A DNA stretch of 45,010 nt, from the NCBI GenBank assembly GCA_021734865.1, contig JAIPIC010000009.1, forward strand, positions 1-45,010. The letters run 5' to 3'. This document shows positions 36,201 through 42,200 of the stretch, piece after piece. The position numbers were made by a program, and so were the translations under genes. The notes under the pieces are model-generated. The model was given only the letters and a program-made list of their open reading frames with translations. It had not been told where the DNA came from and made no database searches. Source of the stretch: Candidatus Woesearchaeota archaeon (GTDB lineage Archaea > Nanobdellota > Nanobdellia > Woesearchaeales > JAIPIC01). Each line of letters begins with the position of its first letter. Positions within the stretch are counted from its first letter, which is position 1.

Positions 36201-39200
36201 ATCAGGAGAGACTGAAGATTTCAGGACATATACAGAATCCGGCAATAAGGTTGTCGCATCACTAAAAGTACCTATGTACTCAAATGTGACACAAGCCAGT
36301 TTTAGGCTTAAAGGGCTCTCTTACTCATCAACCTACCTGACCAATGTAGCACTGAATATAGGAGGAGGAGACCCTGAATACCAGATGAGCGGTACATTCA
36401 ATTACAACACAGTAATCAGCAATCTTGCAGGACCGATCAATGATGGTATTAGTTCATGCAGGCTGAACAATGAAGAAGATCCGGAAGGCTTCTGTACGAT
36501 CCCTATATATGTAGACTCAACAACACTCGGAAAGGCAGCAATAGATAACCTGGTATTATATTATACGACCAATGAATCCGGTGCTTTCACAATATCAAGC
36601 TGGTGGATGAACCAGTCGAATCTGTTCATCGATAAGGGGGCAGATAAATACAGGATGTATGATGATACAGCATATCCAAACACACGTTTCAACATAAATG
36701 GCTTTGTCATCGACAACAGGTCAAATGAGTGTAAGATCGATAATATTACAAAGTCTGTGGGCAGCTTCCTTAACAACAAATATTGTCCATTGGACTTCCA
36801 CGAAAGCATTGAGACGACATTCCAAGGTAATTTCTCAACACACACGGTCTGGAATGATATGTGGAAAGGAACACCTGTCAGAAAAGAGATGGAATATGAA
36901 TCACAAGATATCAAGAATTATGCGTATATGTTGGAATACGATTCTTACATAATGAATGTCTCATCTGAAAACTATGATGGTGATTATCATACATGGGAAG
37001 CATCTGGCGCAATAGACGGTGCTAAGACTACTCAGTACTATGATGTCTGGGCATCAGAAGAAGCTGATCTTCTGCCTAGCATCAATATTTCCATGAATGG
37101 TTCTTACTATATAACACACCTAAAGATCTCAAACTATGACATGAAGACCCTTAGGGTGTTCTTTGATGATGGAAGCTATCAGAATATCTCACTGCCAACC
37201 CATAATGGTCTCACGCAGTATAATCTTGGAATCACAACTCTGACAAAGAATCTAACGATATATGCTGAAGATACTTACGGAGCAAATGCAGGATTCATTG
37301 AGTTTGAAGCATATGGGTATGCCAATGGAAGGACAAAAAGCACTTACAATGGATATTATAAGCTTGTCAATGTCAGTGGTTATTATCCAGACCAGATCAA
37401 AGTGAGCGGTTCAGACCTCAATCACTTTACTAATATCACAACACAGATGACGGCAGATGATGCTAACTTCGTTGAAGAGCTTGTAGACCTTAAACTGAAG
37501 GATTACCTTGGGAACTGGTCAATCCTGAATACTACAACAATATGTAATGCTTCATATACAGATATTGAAGGCAATTACACAGTATCAACAATCGATGGGA
37601 ACAGATATCATGTATGTTATAATGACACAAACGGAAATGGGATCAAAGATTACTTCAAAGTGCTCATCGAGAATGTCACGACACGTGAATTTATAATCGA
37701 TTCAAGAGACGATACATATCCAAACATCACAGACACAAACATCCAGGATGCTGCTTACGTGAATACAATAATCCCTATTGCAGCACAGGCAGTCGATAAT
37801 ATTGGTATCTCATCTGCATGGGTCCAGATAAGAAAGCCGGACAATTCCACAGAAAACATCACCTTGAATCCATCTATAGACGATTGGTACAACAACACCT
37901 ATCTCCTCAGGATGGTTGGAACGTATAATTTTACGATATTTGTCAACGATACCACTGGAGGCCTAATAACATCATTATATGCTAATGGTCTTAACAGCAG
38001 CCTAAAGATCAACTCAATAACAGTCTATAACGCATCCTATGGAACTGCGCTTGAAGTTGGCGAGAAGGTTGTCATAAGGGTCAATATAACTGAGCCTATC
38101 GAAAACAGTGATATTACCTCAGTGAATCTGAATCTTTCAAATAATGGTTCTGTTATTATTATGGAAAGCACCAGCATGACAGAAGTACTGCCACAGACCG
38201 GATCGTATGGAATATATGAATACAACTTTACAGACATGTATTATGAACTCAATTCCACCGGCACATGGTCGTTGGACATCAGAGCAAATGATAATATGAG
38301 CAATAATGCTACATCATCGACTATGTTCATTGTAAATGATACAAAAGCTCCACTTATCAGAGATTTCTGGCTTACACCAAGCGCTCTTGATCTTGATGAA
38401 TATGTCTTGCTTACAGCAGATGTGGTTGACATAATAAATTATATTGAGCTTGATTTCCAGAGGGCAGGCAGCAACGACACTGAGAACATGTCAAAGACAG
38501 TTATCGGTAACCTGACAAACTATACTTATAACCTCAATTACAAAGCAGACCGGACAGGAGATTATAATGTTACTCTGGTTGCTCATGATTATTCCGGTCA
38601 CAGTAGCATAAGCAATGTCTTGACATTTAAGACTTATGGTGATACTACTGGATCTTATGGAGTGTCGCCTGTGACTGTAAACCTTACAGATAATAATTAC
38701 ATAACCGCGGAGACTGTCTATATAGATCATGTATTCAATAATACTGGCAATGCCACAGCACGTGAAACAGGACTTAACCTTACATTACCTAATGCTACAT
38801 GGATCAAAGATCCACAGAACAGTCCCACACTGACTACAGATGATAACATAATCTGTGATGACATCGCAAGCGGAGGAAACTGCACCGGACAATGGAAATT
38901 GCTGATCCCTCAAGGTATTGCTCCTGGAATCTACATGGTCAATTCAAGTGTTAGCTGGAAGAACCCAAATACCCTTTGGTCAGTCATGAGGAAAAACACC
39001 ACAATCATTATTGAGCCAAACCCATACATGAGACTTGGTCACAAGGATGATGAGTATGGATCAGAAGCACCTCAGCATTTTGTAAATACAGTAGAAGCAG
39101 GCGTGCCACAGGTTGTTGCAGAATACTACTTCCAATCAGTCGGAAACCAGCCTCTTGAAGGTGTGACTTGGTCAAAAGTAAGTGGAAACCTTTCGAGCGA

Positions 39201-42200
39201 ATGGGTATACTTAAGCTCCCAGGAAACACAATATGGACTTAACGAGAGCGTATTGATACAAGTGACTGTGGCAATCCCAGCAATTGTGCTTGAGGGACAG
39301 TACTTTGCTGAATTCGTTTATAATGCAAATGATTCCTCTTGTGTGAATAATCCTGAAAATTGCTATAAGACAGTCAATCTTTCAATATTTAATGGCATCA
39401 ATATAACTACAGGAGCATTGAACGTAACACCATACATTAGAGAAAAATCCAGGAGTGCTGATTCCAATTCAGAGGAGCCACTGGATCTCCTACTGTACAA
39501 CACCGGCCAGGCTAACATGTCAAGTTTACAATTTGCCTTGGGAACACTCCCAACCGGATTTTCTATTATCAATTATACTGTTGATGACTGTACTACGCTA
39601 TTGGAGCCAGGCGATTCCTGTGCTGCAAGATATTATATCAATATAACAGAGAATGCTTATCAGGGTACACATAATATCACAAGCTATGCATCTTGGATCA
39701 ATGAAAATACTTCGGAGACAATGATCGCAAATGTATCACAGTTCCAGGTCAGCGCACCGGACGATATCCTTAGGATCACTGAACCTTCGGTAAGCGCTAC
39801 TCAAAGCCAGAACACCACCATCAATATAGTCAACTTTACATTGCAGACCGCAGGTACTGAAGGCAATTCCTTTTCAGAAATTGAATTCAGGGTTGAAGAT
39901 CTCCAAGGCGGAACATTCAACTTCAGCCAACTGATGACCTTTGGTCCTGAGAACATTTCTGAAATGTCTATACCAGAACAGCGGAACATAATGGTATATT
40001 TAACTGTCCCGGCAGGCCAGCCTGACAGTATATATGAAGCTAACATAATCGCAAATTCATCCGGAAGCTATTATGACTGCAATCCAAGATCAAACTGTTT
40101 TGATACAACTTATCTCAGCCTGACTGTCCCTATTAGCTACGAATGGGAGCTCAGTCCGAATAGTACAAGCATACCTGAAGCCATCTCAGAGATTGACACA
40201 TTTGAGATCAATTTCACAAACCGTGGAAACAGGCAGATGACTCTTAGGATAATCAAGTACGGAGACGAAAATATCGTTGATCTCCTTAACAATACTGAGG
40301 AAGTGGTTCTTGATGTACAAGAGACCAAGACAGTCATCTATGGCTATCAAACAATAGCTATGGGCAATGCAACGTTTGAGTTCCTTGCATATAGGGTAGG
40401 CGACACTGACAACACGAAAAGCTCGTACGTTAATTTCACAGTAGGCCAGGAACCACCAACCGTATCAGATGTATCATCAGAATATTCATATCTGGAAAAA
40501 GACAGGATTCCGATGCAGCTATATGTATATGCAGATGACAATGAAGAGGTAACTTCAGTCAGGGCAGAAGTAATTGATCCAGACGAAATCAACCATTCAG
40601 TGGATTTCACACTTTATAATGGTAGCTCAACAAACGGTGGATATTGGAACGGTTCTTATCCGTCAAATCTAACTGGAGAGCACACTTTTAGGATATATGC
40701 AATGGATGCAGCTTATGGAGAAACGATCAGTAATCTCTCTAACTTCACGATTGTCGACTCAACCAACCTGACTATATATATGGATTCAGGAACAAATGTG
40801 ACTGTCTATAACCATACCAAACTGCAAAATAAGACTTTCGATTTTAGTTACAGGATAGAAAACACCGGCTATGCAGTATCATACAATACAGATACTGGAC
40901 TTGGATACGGCAGGGCAACCACTGAGGTGCTTGAACAAGGATGGCCCGTCTACAATTATTATTCATACAGTTCAGATTCATCGTACAGTCAGCCAAAGAT
41001 GAACTTTTTTGATAACATTACATCGCAGAACGGATTGGTCTCGTATCATAATGGATCAACTATAATGAGCAATATGTTCAGGGTTACTATCAACAACACA
41101 AAAGCAGGTAGTTATACCATACCTGTCGTGGCTCGTTGGTTTGACCAACAAGCTCAGAACATGACCGCTGTAGAGAATCTCACTGTGATAATCAGTCCAG
41201 TCGATTCACTTGAAATTGAAGGCCCATTAAGACTGCTTGCTAAAGATGATGGCATACTAAGAACATGGGATTATAATCTCTCATCAATGGGAAACACTGA
41301 CATTGAAGATGTTAATGTGACCTGTGAAGGTCAGCACTGCTCCGGACTAAGAATTACAACTTCACCAAGTGCATATCTTGATGCTATGTACGACACACCT
41401 GCTCAGTTCTCATTATCTGTAAACATCAGTTCAGGTACAGAGATAGGTGTATATAATGTCACATTGGTTGCAAGGAAGAACAGTTCTCTTAACCACACAA
41501 AGAGTATTGCAGTGTTTGTGAATTATAATACTAGCTGGTCTCTTGGTTCCCAAAGACTCAACATTACAGTCGCAGAGAACTTTGAAGGTTACTCAGGCCG
41601 CTTCATGATCGATAATGTAGGTACAGTAGAACAGATTTACAGGATGCAGTCATATGAATATAATGGCAGCGGACAGCCTGTAGCAGTATCAGATGCTTCA
41701 AACAGCCGCTTCATGGTGCCTATTAACCAGTCAGTTGACCTATCAACCAGGGATTATGTAAACCTAACCCATAATTCAACACAAAGCGGAACATACAATG
41801 GAATGGTTCGTGTCACATCAGATATCTCAGATGATGATAACAGGTACCATGACATCAATATCACATTGAATGTTGTACCATATAAAGTCACATCCAATTA
41901 CAGTTTCAGCTCTGACAATGTGACATTAAGGCCTTACAGGAATATTACCGTCTATGCTAACGTCACATTTGATGGTATTCCAGTCAATGATAACCTGACT
42001 TTCAATATTACGATCGGAAATGAAACATGCAACCTTACATATTCCGATTCAAATGGAGATGATATCTTGGATAGTCTGGCTTCAGGAGTATTTGTAACTA
42101 CTAATAACATATGGGCACTAACCTGCAAAGCCCCATACCAGGAAGCAGGATACAGATCACTCTTCATTAGAGTAAATTATTCCGGAGACAACACGACTAG

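Larger units (their letters stand above)
13330..37690 (+). repeat. Array of twelve composite repeats of about 620 residues in the giant protein
   Basis: Each unit has five modules in fixed order. A: beta-sandwich with an NGG turn and a C-x(n)-G-(Y/F)-C pair. B: begins near WWxND and carries a C...KYCPL pair. C: discoidin/F5-8C-like galactose-binding fold, NxAxxxNGGTI ... IDG ... PWI ... SDG ... YGS. D: ends in CYNDTxxxGxxDYFKI, a calcium-loop-like motif with a paired upstream Cys. E: Ig-like, IKTYDTGE ... LWxYNYT ... PKN. The Cys of CYNDT falls at 15130 (CYKDL in unit 1), 18430, 20734, 22594, 24463, 26329, 28198, 30064, 31936, 33847, 35713 and 37615. Spacing is 1860-1911 bases from unit 3 onwards; the first two intervals are 3300 and 2304 because of inserted domains. 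An E-like module at about 13330-13650 precedes unit 1. The C modules are at 14437-14844, 17743-18129, 20023-20433, 21904-22299, 23761-24159, 25633-26028, 27502-27891, 29371-29766, 31240-31635, 33139-33528, 35020-35412 and 36916-37317. Copies are well diverged. Confidence 0.9.

Noticed and set aside
13330-37690. Assembly artefact from collapsed or expanded repeats
   Set aside because: Copies are well diverged at the DNA level and keep one frame over 24 kb, so misassembly among them is unlikely, although long reads would settle it.
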